Shown: positions 41,858 through 52,711, counted from the stretch's first letter. The stretch is DNA of 64,000 nucleotides from Aphanomyces cochlioides (GCA_019828595.1 JAHQRK010000026.1:124001-188000), one strand, 5' to 3'. The notes: generated from the sequence alone by a model not told the origin. Numbers and translations: made by a program.

Positions 41858-43167
41858 TCAAAGATAGCTACAACTAGCTACGTCTTGGTATAGCCTTTTC
41901 GAATGCTTTTCGAATAGTCTCGGGGGAATTTCTTCCCAAGCTTGAATGGCTCTTTTAATGCAGGTCATTCGCTTTTCCACTGCACTGGAGGGGTGGTAGG
42001 TTTCTCGCAGCCATAATATGGCTTTGAAAGGACCCATCACTCCCACGTCTAGTGGTTGCAGCACAGACGTTGTGTTGGGAGGGAGTGTACAAATGACAGA
42101 ACTAAGCTCTTCTTCGACGAAGGCAATGTTCTTTGATGTCGTATGCGCATCAAAGTTGTCAATGACAATCAGAGAAGACCTTATAATTTCAGGCCTAGCA
42201 TTAATTCATCTTAAATCAACTCACTTGTAAGAATTACCTTAAGACGTTATCAAGATAGAATTTCCATCTTTCACCGTCGATCCATGCATTTTGTTGGACG
42301 GCATATAGATGCTCTGGAGGATACAAATACAATTCATTCGAATCAATATATCCCCCAGGCTTTCCTTTAAGAACAAACAGAATTAGCAATTTTTCTCCTA
42401 TTAGAGTGTGAATTTTCATGTTGACAAGAGAGACTTACCATTACGCCTAGCAGCTAACACAGCCGTTAGTCGGCACGACTTGTCCCCCTGAGCTATGCTG
42501 GCGTCAGATCCCTTTTGCGTTAGGATGTATCTTGGGGGGTATCAAAATATATCCCCGTCTCGTCGCAATTGATGACGTCGCTGTCTTCAAATTCGCCGTG
42601 TTCATGCCAGAATTCGCGGAGAAATTTTTCTCGGACGTCATGCATTGTTGGGGATCCAGAGACTTTGCCGTTGAAGCACGACGGCGAGAAAAGCCATGTC
42701 GATAAACAAAGTATCTACATAAGTTAAATAGAGACTCGTATGGATCTACTTTCAATGCAGAGTAAGCAGTTACCCAGTCCTGGTGGTTTGCCTTGACTTG
42801 CTGGACTACATGATACGTCGTTAGAGGGAAAAAAAAATCCCTCATGGCAATCATATAGTCCAATAAGTCCTAAAGGAATAGATTAGACAGTACAATATTG
42901 ATGTCTTACATCGGCACCAGGAAGGATTTCCTTACGCCCAGAGTATCCAATATTGCGACATCGCTTCGCACGAAGCGACGCAAAAATCTTGTCCTTCTCA
43001 CGCACGAAGTTTTGAACCGTGCGTAGTGGGATGCCGCTGCGTGTCGAAACTTCCTTTTGTGTGCATTCATTTAGTGCACGAAGAATGTTTCGCTTTGTGT
43101 CGAGACTATAGCGGCGGCGTGTCTTGACAATTTCGACGCTGCTTTCCATTATAAGAATGCAATTCAT
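41858..43167 (-). pseudogene. Pogo-like transposase gene with four micro-introns and one frameshift
   Basis: Exons (minus strand) 43167-42910, 42869-42750, 42714-42439, 42397-42238 and 42194-41858. Introns 42870-42909, 42715-42749, 42398-42438 and 42195-42237 are 35-43 bp and all GT-AG. N-terminal HTH: STRSGIPLRTVQNFVREK. DDE core: first D in DVINCDETGIYFDTPP, GKPGGYIDS, YAVQQNAWIDG, second D in LIVIDNFDAH, third D in VLQPLDVGVMGPFKA. Total coding is about 383 residues once one missing C in the CCCCCC run at 42534-42539 is allowed for. The first-intron donor is GTAAG and the second is the weaker GTAGAT. Apart from that single indel it looks intact. Confidence 0.75.
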
Positions 43168-43847
43168 CAGCCTCCACAGCGACCCATTTTTCCCTCCATA
43201 ATGTGTTTCCTGTAGAACTTATTAATTTATACAGCACATAGTTTGATGGCCCCAAACTGCAAGTACAACTGTACGTGCATAGTTTCCAGGGCTCTGTGGA
43301 TGAGCGGTGACGATGCCCTCCATGGAGTGATTTACATACCCGAACGCTTGCGCAAAATTATTATCCGGATGTATCTGATCGTGCTTGCTTTATCCGGAAT
43401 TTCAGATGTTGTGGAACTTGAGGTACCAACATTCTCCCTATCTCTTGTCGACGTACGAGAGGCTGCCCTGCAGTGCAGGGCACTTACAGGTGCAGGGCCT
43501 GCACCTATAAGTCGATGGGGTTTCATTGGGTGCATTGGACCAACCAACCATTGGACTGAAGATCAATGACGTGGAGGGTTGACAGAGCGAAACCTGGTCG
43601 ACTTTGAATCTTGAAAGCCGAGTTTGAAAATGGATGCGGGAATGCATCCATGTGGTGAAACAAAAGGTCTTTCAAGTGTCACCACCGCGGGATACAGTAC
43701 AGTGTACTGTTTTGAATCAGCAAAAAGAAGCCAATGCTCGGTTTGGATCTACGCCTCGATCGCAGTTAGCACGAATGCAGTCGCCAAGGTATATATGCAT
43801 GTTTCCAAAAACTTCAAAGATATCGGTAGGACCAAATTGTCTCGTCC

Positions 43848-44685
43848 TTAGGGAACGCTTTAGGGACAGCTTCGGGATGAGGACGGCATTTTCACTACAT
43901 TTCCTCATCCCTAAGAGCTTATAGGGATGAGGACACCCCGTTAGAAGTGCAATCTTAGGGACGGCAGCCCAAAATAGAACAATATAATTGGATATGCCCT
44001 AAGCTATTACTCGTCATGATTGGCCAGTCCCTAAGTCATTTTTGGGTTTGGTTTGTCGATGGCGCAAGGAAAGAAATGGCACGAAGATGATGACAAGGCC
44101 ATGGTGGCGTCGTGGATCCGTGCCTCAGAGAATGACATCCGTGGGGCAGATCAGTCGACTACTGAGTTTTGGGATGCCGTGTATACATTTTTCCAAGCTC
44201 AGAAACGCCCTGAACGTTCTCGAAAGGCACTCCGCAACCGGTGGAGTACTGTGCGCCACGATGTGGGCAAATTTGTTGGTGTGTTCTCGCAAGCAGAGAG
44301 AAATGTCCGAAGTGATAGCTCTCCCAACGACATAGTAGAAACAGCTCTTACTGTCTACAAAGACCGCTACGGTAGTGACTTTCAACTGATTCATTGCTGG
44401 CATGTGCTGAAGACTTGTCCAAAGTTCTGAACCCGTGACCACCACATTCAGGTAATCGCAGCAACGGCTTCAAAGTCATCATCATCAAAGTCAGAGTCAG
44501 AGCATGAATCTAGATCAGCATTGCCATCACGAAGGGCACTTCCGCTCTGCATCCTTTACAGCTGAAACCCGACTGGGAGCACCAACGACCGTTAGTCTGT
44601 CCCCAAGAGGCTGTTCATTCCGTCTTGATTATCCTCCAATCAAAGTGAATGATTTTTAGGGATGGGGACACCCCGTTAGAAATGC
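43848..44685 (+). mobile_element. Probable Harbinger-derived element remnant
   Basis: TAGGGATG(A/G)GGACACCCCGTTAGAA occurs at about 43923 and again at about 44654 in direct orientation, and inverted TCCTCATCCCTAA lies at 43902. These sit either side of the Myb-like ORF, so they probably include terminal repeats, but exact ends and target duplications are not clear. 43170-43850 has hairpins (for example CAGTGCAGGGCACTTACAGG at 43472) but no recognised gene. Confidence 0.4.
44059..44430 (+). CDS. Harbinger-associated Myb/SANT-like protein, probably truncated
   Basis: The frame from MAQGKKW contains a trihelix/Myb-like DNA-binding module: W-H-E-D-D-D-K-AMVASW, GADQSTTEFWDAVYTFF, RSRKALRNRWSTVRHDV, KFVGVFSQ, and the family ending FQLIHCWHVLKTCPKF. 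In PIF/Harbinger transposons this second protein brings the transposase to the ends. The stop TGA at 44428-44430 is followed in frame by Ser-rich sequence (TASKSSSSKSESEHES) to 44571, so the natural tail may have been cut by a point mutation. The first ATG (44059) is chosen; the TTG six bases earlier is not a likely start. Confidence 0.65.
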   Translation: MAQGKKWHEDDDKAMVASWIRASENDIRGADQSTTEFWDAVYTFFQAQKRPERSRKALRNRWSTVRHDVGKFVGVFSQAERNVRSDSSPNDIVETALTVYKDRYGSDFQLIHCWHVLKTCPKF

Positions 44686-45317
44686 CCCTAGGAGCAAACT
44701 GCGCTGGTCATGAACTACCGGTAGTAACCTCTTGCCCAACAGCATGCTCGCTCAACCCTCGCTTCTTTCGTTGCGCTCATTGTTCACAACTTGGCTGCAA
44801 ATCGTGGCTTTGACATCGCTTCCGTGCATTTCAGCTAGCTCAGACTGGTTCAATGTGGTCGTCCCACACTCGACAGTACTGTCGGAGAAAGCTTGGGGCA
44901 ATAATATACACGTGCTTTGGTCGCCACACTTGAAAGCCCACGATCCTTTCGTTTCCACAAGATAGAAGCTCTTCCGACATGAAATCGACTTGTCCAGCCG
45001 CGTCATCTGCTCCCTGCACCCGGTTCTTTCCTAGTCCAATCAATACTCTCTGCACCCACTGTGATAAACCCCCATCCACAGTTGAGGGAATCACAATTTG
45101 CAATTTGGCGGAGCAATTCCTTCTTTACAGGGAGGCAGGCATCCATGATAAAACACGATGAATATTGCTCTCTACAACGAAACACCCAAGTAGACGCGTG
45201 ACCTATAGCAATGGAATCTCATCAGCGCCGTTCGGGGAAAAATCCTTGGCTTTGCATGTTGTTGGAAGCATGTTACGTCGGACAAATGTCTTGACGCTGG
45301 TTGCTTCGATTCAGACT

Positions 45318-45331
45318 TCATTGTGCAATTT
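45318..45331 (+). promoter_or_regulatory. Oomycete core promoter of gene C
   Basis: TCATTGTGCAATTT, identical to the element before B1 and B2, ending 17 nt upstream of the ATG at 45349. The surrounding TTCAGACT and ATCTACC blocks are also shared with B1. 44690-45300 upstream holds only unassigned frames. Confidence 0.7.
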
Positions 45332-45348
45332 TCCATCGACAATCTACC

Positions 45349-45879
45349 ATGCGTGTTTTGGCCACCCTTGCGCTTGCTATTACTGCCGTCGTTGCCTTCC
45401 AACAACAACCTGAACAAGACTCGCCAGTCATGTTGGTGCAAGGACAAGTCCCTCTTGACTCGGCCGTCAACGATCACCGTGCTCTGGAAAGCCAGCTCGA
45501 GGAAACGAACCAAGTGAAGGACGGTAAAGACGGTCGTCGCCTTGGATTTTGGACTGGTGCCGCCGGGGGTGTTCTTGGAGCTGCTGGTGGCCGTAAAATT
45601 GGGCAGCACTTTGGTGGGCGTAACGGCGGCAGGGCCGGAGCTGCCCTTGGAGCGGTTGGAGGCGCGGTCTTCGGCTCGAAGTTGAATTTCAGGGGACGTT
45701 CCCGCAGCCGATCTCGACGCAGCCGATCTCGAAGCGCATCCCTCTCTCCAGCCTCGTACACCGAATCCGGATATGGCTCGCCCCAACAACGCGGTGGTCG
45801 CTATGGCCAAGGAATGTCGAACGAGTACGGCAATGGACCACAAAGCAGGGGCCAATACAGCGGTGAACAAGAGTATTAA
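45349..45879 (+). CDS. Secreted glycine-zipper protein C with SR-rich tail
   Basis: 176 residues. Signal peptide 1-16; QDSPVML at 23-29; R-A-L-E at 44-47 followed by SQLEE; RRLGFW; then a glycine-zipper region (about 74-120: GAAGGVLGAAGG, GGRAGAALGAVGGAVFG) like B. The C-terminus differs: RGRSRSRSRRSRSRSAS, then a Gly/Gln/Tyr-rich tail ending SGEQEY. It is a single-copy diverged paralogue of B1/B2, about 60-65% alike by eye over the first 120 residues. An SR run in a secreted protein is unusual; it could bind nucleic acid or anionic membranes, or be a nuclear localisation signal if delivered into a host cell (inference). The upstream in-frame start at 45301 is not used, as it precedes the promoter. 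Confidence 0.85.
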   Translation: MRVLATLALAITAVVAFQQQPEQDSPVMLVQGQVPLDSAVNDHRALESQLEETNQVKDGKDGRRLGFWTGAAGGVLGAAGGRKIGQHFGGRNGGRAGAALGAVGGAVFGSKLNFRGRSRSRSRRSRSRSASLSPASYTESGYGSPQQRGGRYGQGMSNEYGNGPQSRGQYSGEQEY

Positions 45880-46481
45880 TCCGCGTTTGCCCCGAGAGCT
45901 AGCATCAACCCGTCGAGCGTGTCAGCTAGTTCATGTAAATCCAATTGCATTTTATTTTCGTGGCTTTGTCCACCTTGGAAACCATTGGAAAGGAACATTT
46001 CCAGAGATCTTCGGACTCTGGAGCTACGCTGGTGAAACTTGCGACTCTTCAGCAGTGTTGACAGACTCACTGCGATACCACGATTGGAAACGAGTTATCC
46101 TTCATATTGATTACGCCAACCGATTGCAATTCCCATGGAGTTGTCGTTTTAGCACTCTAGCGGGACATTCGCTTATCGAGACGACGGCTAATAACTGAGT
46201 CGAGTTCATGCTCTAGTGCGCATGCCTCATATCCAGCCTAAGGCCACGCCAGCAACAGCTTCATTCATCGCGTCAATCGCCCCCCAGCAAGTCTACCTGC
46301 CTCCAGCAGCGCTTGTCAAACGTCTGGCGACACCACAGACAAGTTTCTCGATTCGAATGTTTCAGAACCATTCCACGAACAATATTGACGTACAAACTAC
46401 AAAGATATGCAGTGGTCACCGCGAACCGGTGGGTGGATGGGCTGCTTCGTCGACCTGCAGCAAGTGGATGGTGTTGACACA

Positions 46482-46732
46482 TGTTGAGTCTCCACCTGAC
46501 GGACCTTGTGAAGTCCCGTCTCGTGCACACAAAAGGCTAACCACGACGCTGTGGTCACAGGCAAATCACAAAGTGAATTCCCCTCGGGGGGCTGATCCCC
46601 CAGGGCTTAACCCTACCCTACTGGCTATTCTATAATTAGCCAATCACTGCACATGTAGAGTTAAATTGACCGGAGTCTTGGATTGTTTCTTGGACGCTCT
46701 CCAAGGCTCCTGCGAATGGCAAATTCGCAACA
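46482..46732 (-). repeat. 3' LTR of the chromovirus (251 bp)
   Basis: Differs from the 241-bp 5' LTR at 51329-51569 by one visible substitution (T/C at 46524) and a 10-bp indel (CTCCAAGGCT, near 46699). Such similarity means a recent insertion. It contains a TAGCCAATCA motif and a CCCCTCGGGGGG / TGATCCCCCAGGG hairpin region. The chromodomain frame ends inside it, at 46644. Confidence 0.9.
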
Positions 46733-47512
46733 ATCCCCCCAAGGATTGCTCAAGGCCCAAGGCGGCTGCCATGGCCGACACAATGTCGTTGTCGACGTGC
46801 TCGTGCACGTAGCGCTTCAGTAGCGCTGGGATATCCTCAAGCAAGTTGATTGCTGGCTCCCAAGAGTTCTCGATTTCTTGAAGACCGCGCCATTTGACCA
46901 AGATTTCGAAGGCGGCCGTCTTCGGATTGAAGCGGCAATCGACCAGTTGGTCGACCACGTGACCATCCGCGTTGTGAGCCACATGGCTCAAGAGTTCCTC
47001 GTCGACATTGAGGGACTCGTCGCGTAGAACTTCAGCCGACTAGCGTGTGCTTCACGCACAATCCCCGAGATCAAATTTTGGATCTCAAAGATCCAGCCAG
47101 ACGTGGCTTTGACCACTTGCGCAGGACCGCGCCAGGTCACACTGAGCTTCGATGGGCCAACGCCCCAGACATCCATGTAAAGGACGTAATCGCCAACATC
47201 AAAGTCAGCCATTTTCACACCTTTCTTCTGGGCTCTTGCGGTCCGTCCTCTCTTCTGCTTCGAGGACGACGCATCCAATACGTCTTGGTGCATTTTCTCC
47301 ACAGCATTCTGTAGAGCAGCCAATTCTTGTAATCGGCAATCCCACAACTCTTGCAATGTCACAACTTTAGCTGAGCCAGGGATAGGAATTAAATCCAAAA
47401 TAGACCCCGTCATCGCCGTTATAGGCGCAATGCCTCCGATGGTTTCGGAGGGAGTTGGGTTCAATACCAACATCACAATTGGCACAATTTGCCGCCACTG
47501 TTCTGGCTGCAT
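46644..47512 (-). pseudogene. Integrase C-terminus and chromodomain
   Basis: First frame (47512-46988): integrase tail with GDYVLYMD..LSVTWRGPAQVV. A frame change near 47040 leads into the chromodomain frame (46991-46644): DGHVVDQLVDCR, EILVKWRGLQEIENSWEPA. The three aromatic cage positions are approximated by FEILVKWRG and SWEP. Chromodomains steer integration of this lineage to methylated-histone chromatin. An in-frame TAG (47519-47521) separates it from the integrase core. Confidence 0.8.
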
Positions 47513-47518
47513 AAGCCA

Positions 47519-49198
47519 CTAGGACAGTAACGCGCGAAATGTCTTGAGAGTATTTTTCATGGCACTCTCGACTGTGCCGTTGGCCCAAGGACAGCGGGCT
47601 GTCGCAAAGTGATGGTGAGCTCCTAGCATGTGCTGGAGCTCGGCAATCACTTCATTCTTGAAGTGTGACCCCTGATCGGTCACCCAGTGGTAGCACACAC
47701 CAAAAACACCAAACCACTGAAGTAGGCAACGCGCAACAACTTGGGCGTTGGCGACATCGGTCTCCCAGAACCACTTGAACTGGGAAAAGTCATCTTTGGC
47801 TACAAGCAGGTAGCCATTTTCCATGTACAGGAAATCCCAATGCAAGATTTCATTGGGCTTCGTGGCATGTGGAGCCATGCCAAACGGACGGAGCACATGA
47901 CCGCCCGTCGCTGCACAGTGTAAGCAGCGGCCAACAAAAAAGGCCACATCTTCGCCCATGTGTGGCCACCAAAATCGGTCAGTCAACACTTGTCTTGTAG
48001 CATTGACGCCACGATGGCCGCCCATACCAAAGTGGGCTACGACACACAGTCGCATTTGAAGTTCACCTCCGGACAAGGGAATCCATACGGCGTCAGACGC
48101 CGTCTTGAGCACAGGCAATTGCTCTCCAGCCACAAGCACATGGCTGTCGACAAGCTCGACGTCGGGAACAGCATCTTGTCCGACTGCACGTAGCTGTGCA
48201 TCCACAATCTCTGCCATACTTGGCCACACGAATTCTTCGTTTCGAAGCGGCGAAATCTTCAGCGGCACATGGACGATCGGACAGATCGTCGGGGAGTTCG
48301 TTCCCCAGCGGGATAGTAAATCCGCCCACACGTTGGCTTCACCAGCGATATCGTAGATTGTGTAATCATACCCCATGAGGAGTAAAGCCCATCGGTCGAG
48401 CTTGGCGGCTGTATACTTCGGGATAGCCGCGTTCTTACTTGTGGGATTGAAGATAAACTTGAGGTTTGCATGATCGGTAAACAAAGCAAACCCTCCTGGC
48501 TTGTGGAGTAAATAATCGGCGCGCTTCAGACACTCGACTATTGAGAAAGCTTCTTTCTCCACGATTGCCCATCGTTGGGCGGCACCAGAAAACGTGCCGC
48601 TCAGGAACATCAAAGGCCCATGTTCCTCAGCATCGAGCTCACGATCCGCTTGCTCTGGCGGAATTTGGGTAACCACCCCACCCCAGTGCAGACCACTGGC
48701 GTCTGCAAACACGCAGACAAGCTTGTCGCTCTTTGGGTGAGCCAATGTCACAGCTTGCCCAAGGACTTTCTTGCACGACGTAAGGCAGTCCACATGGCTG
48801 GGATTCCAGCCGGCTTCAGAGAGCCTAATTTTCGCCACTTTTTGACGCGTTCGGCCACCCGCCAACGCATAGACCTTTTGAGGTCGGTCAGAGGCTTGAC
48901 CACCACGTTGTAACGTGGTATGGACATACGCATCCAGTTCATCGCACAGATGAATTGCTGGAGGTCTTGTCCAGTCACAGGCACCTTCAAATCTCGGAGC
49001 GCCTTGATTCGCTCGGGGTCGTGCTTGACCCCATCGCCTGAGACGATGCGCCCGCACCAGCGCGCTTCGGTTTGATAGAACCGACACTTCTTCGGATTCA
49101 GCTTGAGCCCGCGAAACTCGCAGATCTTGAGTACGCGATCGAGCGCAGCCAGCAAACCTTCCTTGGTCTTGCTGTAGCCGAGTAAATCGTCGAGCCAT
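47519..49198 (-). pseudogene. RNase H and integrase core of the chromovirus
   Basis: 559-residue frame. RNase H: KLVCVFADASGLHWGGVV, GTFSGAAQRWAIVEKEAFSI (catalytic D and E), LFTDHANLKFIF. Integrase: HFGMGGHRGVNATRQ, C-LH-C zinc site, core D in ILHWDFLYM, D in WVTDQGSHFKNE, E in CPWANGTVESAMKN. The catalytic triad is intact. The entry from RT requires a frame shift near 48900, and the end is a premature TAG. Confidence 0.85.
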
Positions 49199-50357
49199 AT
49201 CAGTAGGCAGCGGTATAGCTCATCCGCAAACATTTCTTGGACAGACGACTGGCAATAGGCCATGTTGTCCGTGCCACCCATGAGCACCCGGGTAGGCGTG
49301 TACACGCCGATGTCCGTAAGGAACGAGAACATCTCCTGGGAGTCAGGATGCAGTGCAAACTGCCAGTAGCCCTTGAAAAAGTCCAACGTGAAAAGACTTG
49401 GGCCCCACAGAGATGGTCGAGGATCACCTCCAGCATCGGCATCGGACAGAGGATCCGCTCCGTTTGAGCGTTGACCGGACGGACGTCCACGGTCATGCAA
49501 AATTCATTCGGCTCGGGTTTCTTGACGATAAGCGGCGCCGAGCACCACTTCGACCGCGGATTGCGGTAGCATGATCCAGCCGCTTGGAGTTCTTCCACAT
49601 GTTTAGCCATGAACTCCCGCTGCTCTTTCGAGTAGCATCTAGCTTTGCAGCGGACAGGCTTCGCGTCAGCCTTCAGCGTAACCCGTAAAGGCTCCACCTT
49701 GACAGGCGGATCTCGACCTAACTTGAGTCGAAACACGTCTTTGTACTTCATGAGCAGCTTCCACAGCTCGACGGCATAGCCGACCTTCTCCTTGAGCTTA
49801 GCGCGCACTGCCGCCTGGTCATCGCCGATCGACCAGTCCACATCGACTTGCGGAAAGCACGAGAGTTCTTCGTCGACGTTTAGCGCCACTTCTTCAGGCG
49901 CTACCGGCGGCTTCTTCTTGTCTTCCAAGATCTTGATCGCCGCCATAAGACATGTGTCTTGGCCACCTAGATGGCCGAGGTCATAGACCTTCTGCGCACG
50001 GCGCGCGGTTTCCAGTAAGGAAGGTGGGGAATATCCCAGTCGAGCCATCACCGCTCGACTCACAATAACGTCACCGAGGCCGTTGTGCAGAGGCGCTGCG
50101 GCCACCCAGCACTTGAGGTTTGTCAAAACCAGACGATCTTCGGCAGTGTCGAACGTCAGCTTCAGCTTGACTTCTCGGTCCACCAAGAGCTTCATGTCTT
50201 CCATGAATCCGCCCAACTCCAGAGCGGACTCCAGCTTGCATACAGGCGCAAGCAGAGCACCAGCATCCCTCAGCCGAGCTATCAGCGCCGGCGAGACCAC
50301 TGACTGGTCGGCGCCACTGTCCAGCAGCGCCAGCGCATCAACGCCATTCACGTGCAT
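48748..50357 (-). pseudogene. Protease and reverse transcriptase of the chromovirus
   Basis: Begins MHVNGVDALALLDSGADQSV (retropepsin DSGA); its ATG overlaps the gag stop in the -1 frame (TCATGCACGTGA), which fits -1 frameshifting or termination-reinitiation. RT motifs: KWCSAPLIVKKPEPNEFCMT, VDVRPVNAQT, PMPMLE, then after a one-base shift in a T run near 49386, LFTLDFFKGYWQFALHP, and LLIWLDDLLGYS (YxDD box present as WLDD). A second one-base shift near 48905 leads to RNase H. Two indels disable this copy. Confidence 0.85.
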
Positions 50358-51291
50358 GACACAGTGCGCGGTTCTTGTAGAACTTCCAACTTCGACTCAC
50401 TCACGTCGATTGTCGATCCGACGACGTTCTTCTTGCCTTCGGGCTTGCCGCTTGGAGCGGCGGCGGGCGTGTTAGCCGCCACAGGAGGACGCTTGGCCCT
50501 CTGTTCCAACAGACGCTGGGCTTCTCCCGGCGCACACTTGGGACACTGCGCCACCTTGTGGTCGTCGCTGCCGCATTTCAAACACCACCTCGCAAAGTGC
50601 ACGTGCTTGGCGGCTGGCCCTTGGCCCTTCGCTTGGCCCTCAGGCTTCCGCTGTTGCGGCTGCTGTTGAGGCCGAAATTGCTCGCCGTACTGGCGCCTCG
50701 CAGGCTTTTCTTCAGGCTTCTTTTCAGCCGTCGCCATCTGCGACTCGAACAACATGAAGTTGTCCAGTCGTTGAGTCAACCACCGGCCGAACGCGGGTAC
50801 ACTTGACCTTGGAATGCTGTTGACTCATCGCTTCTGAGGCTTGTTGTAACAACGATTGGTGATCTCCAGTCACCTTGGCTTGCTGAGCCATAGCCAACTT
50901 CAGTTCTTCTTGTTGGCGCTGCAGCTGTTGTTGTTGCTGCAATAGAATCGCACGAGATTCTTCTTGTTCACGGCGGCTCTTCTCGATCTCGGCCGCCATC
51001 ACCGCCTGCCGGGCGGATTCTTGTTCCAAGCGCGAGGCCATCGCCTCTTACTGCGCATGAATCTGCGCCAGCTGCTCGTACGTCATCTTGTTGAATTGAC
51101 TTGACGACGCCGCAGCACGCTCGACGTTCTGCATCCGAAGTTCATCCAACTCGGATTGCCCCTGAGGGGGGCAGGGGGTGCTCTTGACCCCCAGCCACGA
51201 CGTGTGGCATCGGAACTGACACGACGGTCTCCATCGACCGGGTCCTCGTCACCCGCGCCAAGCGTTTGGGAACGGCGACGTTTCTTCCATG
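50348..51291 (-). pseudogene. Gag of the chromovirus
   Basis: A likely start is the ATG near 51291, with a stop (TAA near 51049) and a shift inside; the clean part is 51041-50724 (Gln-rich coiled coil, LQQQQQLQRQQEELKLAM) followed by 50779-50348 with RQYGEQFRPQQQPQQRKPEGQ and the CCHC knuckle C-LK-C-GSDD-H-KVAQ-C. The stop overlaps the protease ATG. Frameshifts near 50780 and 51250 make it defective. Confidence 0.75.
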
Positions 51292-51328
51292 TTCACGGCA
51301 AGTAGCAACTAGCTACTAAAGAATTCTT

Positions 51329-51569
51329 TGTTGAGTCTCCACCTGACGGACCTTGTGAAGTCCCGTCTCGCGCACACAAAAGGCTAACCACGACGCTGTG
51401 GTCACAGGCAAATCACAAAGTGAATTCCCCTCGGGGGGCTGATCCCCCAGGGCTTAACCCTACCCTACTGGCTATTCTATAATTAGCCAATCACTGCACA
51501 TGTAGAGTTAAATTGACCGGAGTCTTGGATTGTTTCTTGGACGCTCCTGCGAATGGCAAATTCGCAACA
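51329..51569 (-). repeat. 5' LTR of the chromovirus (241 bp)
   Basis: TGTTG..CAACA ends; pairs with 46482-46732. Its outer end borders the B2 3' flank directly at the ACACA duplication. Confidence 0.9.
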
Positions 51570-52209
51570 ACACATGAGAGGACAGATTATGACTCTACCG
51601 TTGCGCTAAGAAGAGTATTTGCAGTTTTTGAGCAGTCGATGACGGCAAGGAGAAGCGCCATGATGAGTTCCAGCAAACTGTCGAGGTGTATGGAAGAATA
51701 CAAAAGCCGAAGCCGACGGAAAGCACATGAAGCAGGCCGCCGATTTTTTCCTGTCAATTTCTATGCAGTTTTCCCTTTTCTTTCTTCGTTCGCCTTCCAC
51801 ACTACACAATCGATGAGCAGCAGTGGGAGGCATGATGTTGAGTGAATGAAGGAGGCTATTTCTACTACAAAGCACCGCCTCAGCGTTCTCGAATAGGCCA
51901 GAGTGTGCGGCGATTGACGAGACGAAAGCACGCGGTGATAGTATCGACATTGAGTTGAGAGCTTCCAGCAGGAGACACTGCAAGTTCCCATTCGTGTGGC
52001 TGATTGACGAGTACGAGTTAATGTTTCTCGCGCATTGAGCACTGATGGCGGCCGTGGACTCTTAATGCGATCATTCCTTGTGGGGTTGCAAGGCGAAAAG
52101 AGAGTCGAGAATGAAAAATGAATTTGGATTAACATGAATTAGTTGACACGCTCGATGGGTGGATTCCACGGATGCTGTCGGCGGTGGATGCGGATCTCGA
52201 CGACTAACG

Positions 52210-52689
52210 TTAGTACCCGTATTGTTCTCCATAGTGTCCAGCGCTTTCTTGGCCATAATGTCCAGCGCTTTCTTGGCTGCTGCCATAATGGTACGACTCA
52301 TGCTGAGCTTGCTCGCCACCGGCATCCGGGTTTTCAGCCCTTTTAGACTTGTTGCGTCTGAAATTCAATTTTGAGCCGAAGACCGCGCCTCCGACCCCTC
52401 CGACTACAGCGCCGATCTTGCCGCCATGACGCCCAAGAAACTTCTCGCCAAGTTTCTTACCAGCTGCAGCTCCAACAACACCTCCCGCGGCACCAGTCCA
52501 AAATCCAAGGCGACGACGGACTTTACCGTTCTTAACTTGGTTGGTTTCTTCGAGCTGGCCCTTGAGAGCGCGGAGATTGTTGACTGGGGGGACTTGTCCT
52601 TGCACCAACATGACTGGCGAGTCTTGTTCAGGTTGTTGGAAGGCAACGACAGCAGTGGTAGCGAGCGCGAGGGTGGTCAAAACACGCAT
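52210..52689 (-). CDS. Secreted glycine-zipper protein B2 (QDSPVML family)
   Basis: 159 residues, identical to B1 in every residue: signal peptide 1-16, QDSPVML at 22-28, R-A-L-K at 40-43, RRRLGFW, glycine zipper about 67-112, ESAGHYG repeats in the tail. The start is at 52689, 22 nt after the initiator-like element at 52712-52725. The chromovirus sits about 640 bp beyond its stop codon and a MITE about 100 bp upstream of its start, so its regulation may differ from that of B1 although the protein is the same. Confidence 0.85.
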   Translation of the reverse strand: MRVLTTLALATTAVVAFQQPEQDSPVMLVQGQVPPVNNLRALKGQLEETNQVKNGKVRRRLGFWTGAAGGVVGAAAGKKLGEKFLGRHGGKIGAVVGGVGGAVFGSKLNFRRNKSKRAENPDAGGEQAQHESYHYGSSQESAGHYGQESAGHYGEQYGY

Positions 52690-52711
52690 GGTAGATTGTC
52701 TTGTTGAAACC

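Larger units (their letters stand above)
46482..51569 (-). mobile_element. Complete chromoviral Ty3/gypsy LTR retrotransposon
   Basis: 5.1 kb, minus orientation, with LTRs at both ends starting TGTTG and ending CAACA. The flanking 5-bp target duplication is ACACA (46477-46481 and 51570-51574). The pre-insertion site survives as TGTGT at 4989-4993 in the duplicate copy. Gene order on the minus strand is gag, protease, RT, RNase H, integrase, chromodomain. A purine run GGGGGGAT sits just before the 3' LTR. No obvious tRNA-type primer site is seen after the 5' LTR. Structure is complete, but coding frames are damaged. Confidence 0.92.

Noticed and set aside
46200..46480. Plus-strand ORF 46216-46635 as a gene
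   Set aside because: It runs from intergenic sequence through the duplication edge into the chromovirus LTR, so its end is created by the insertion.
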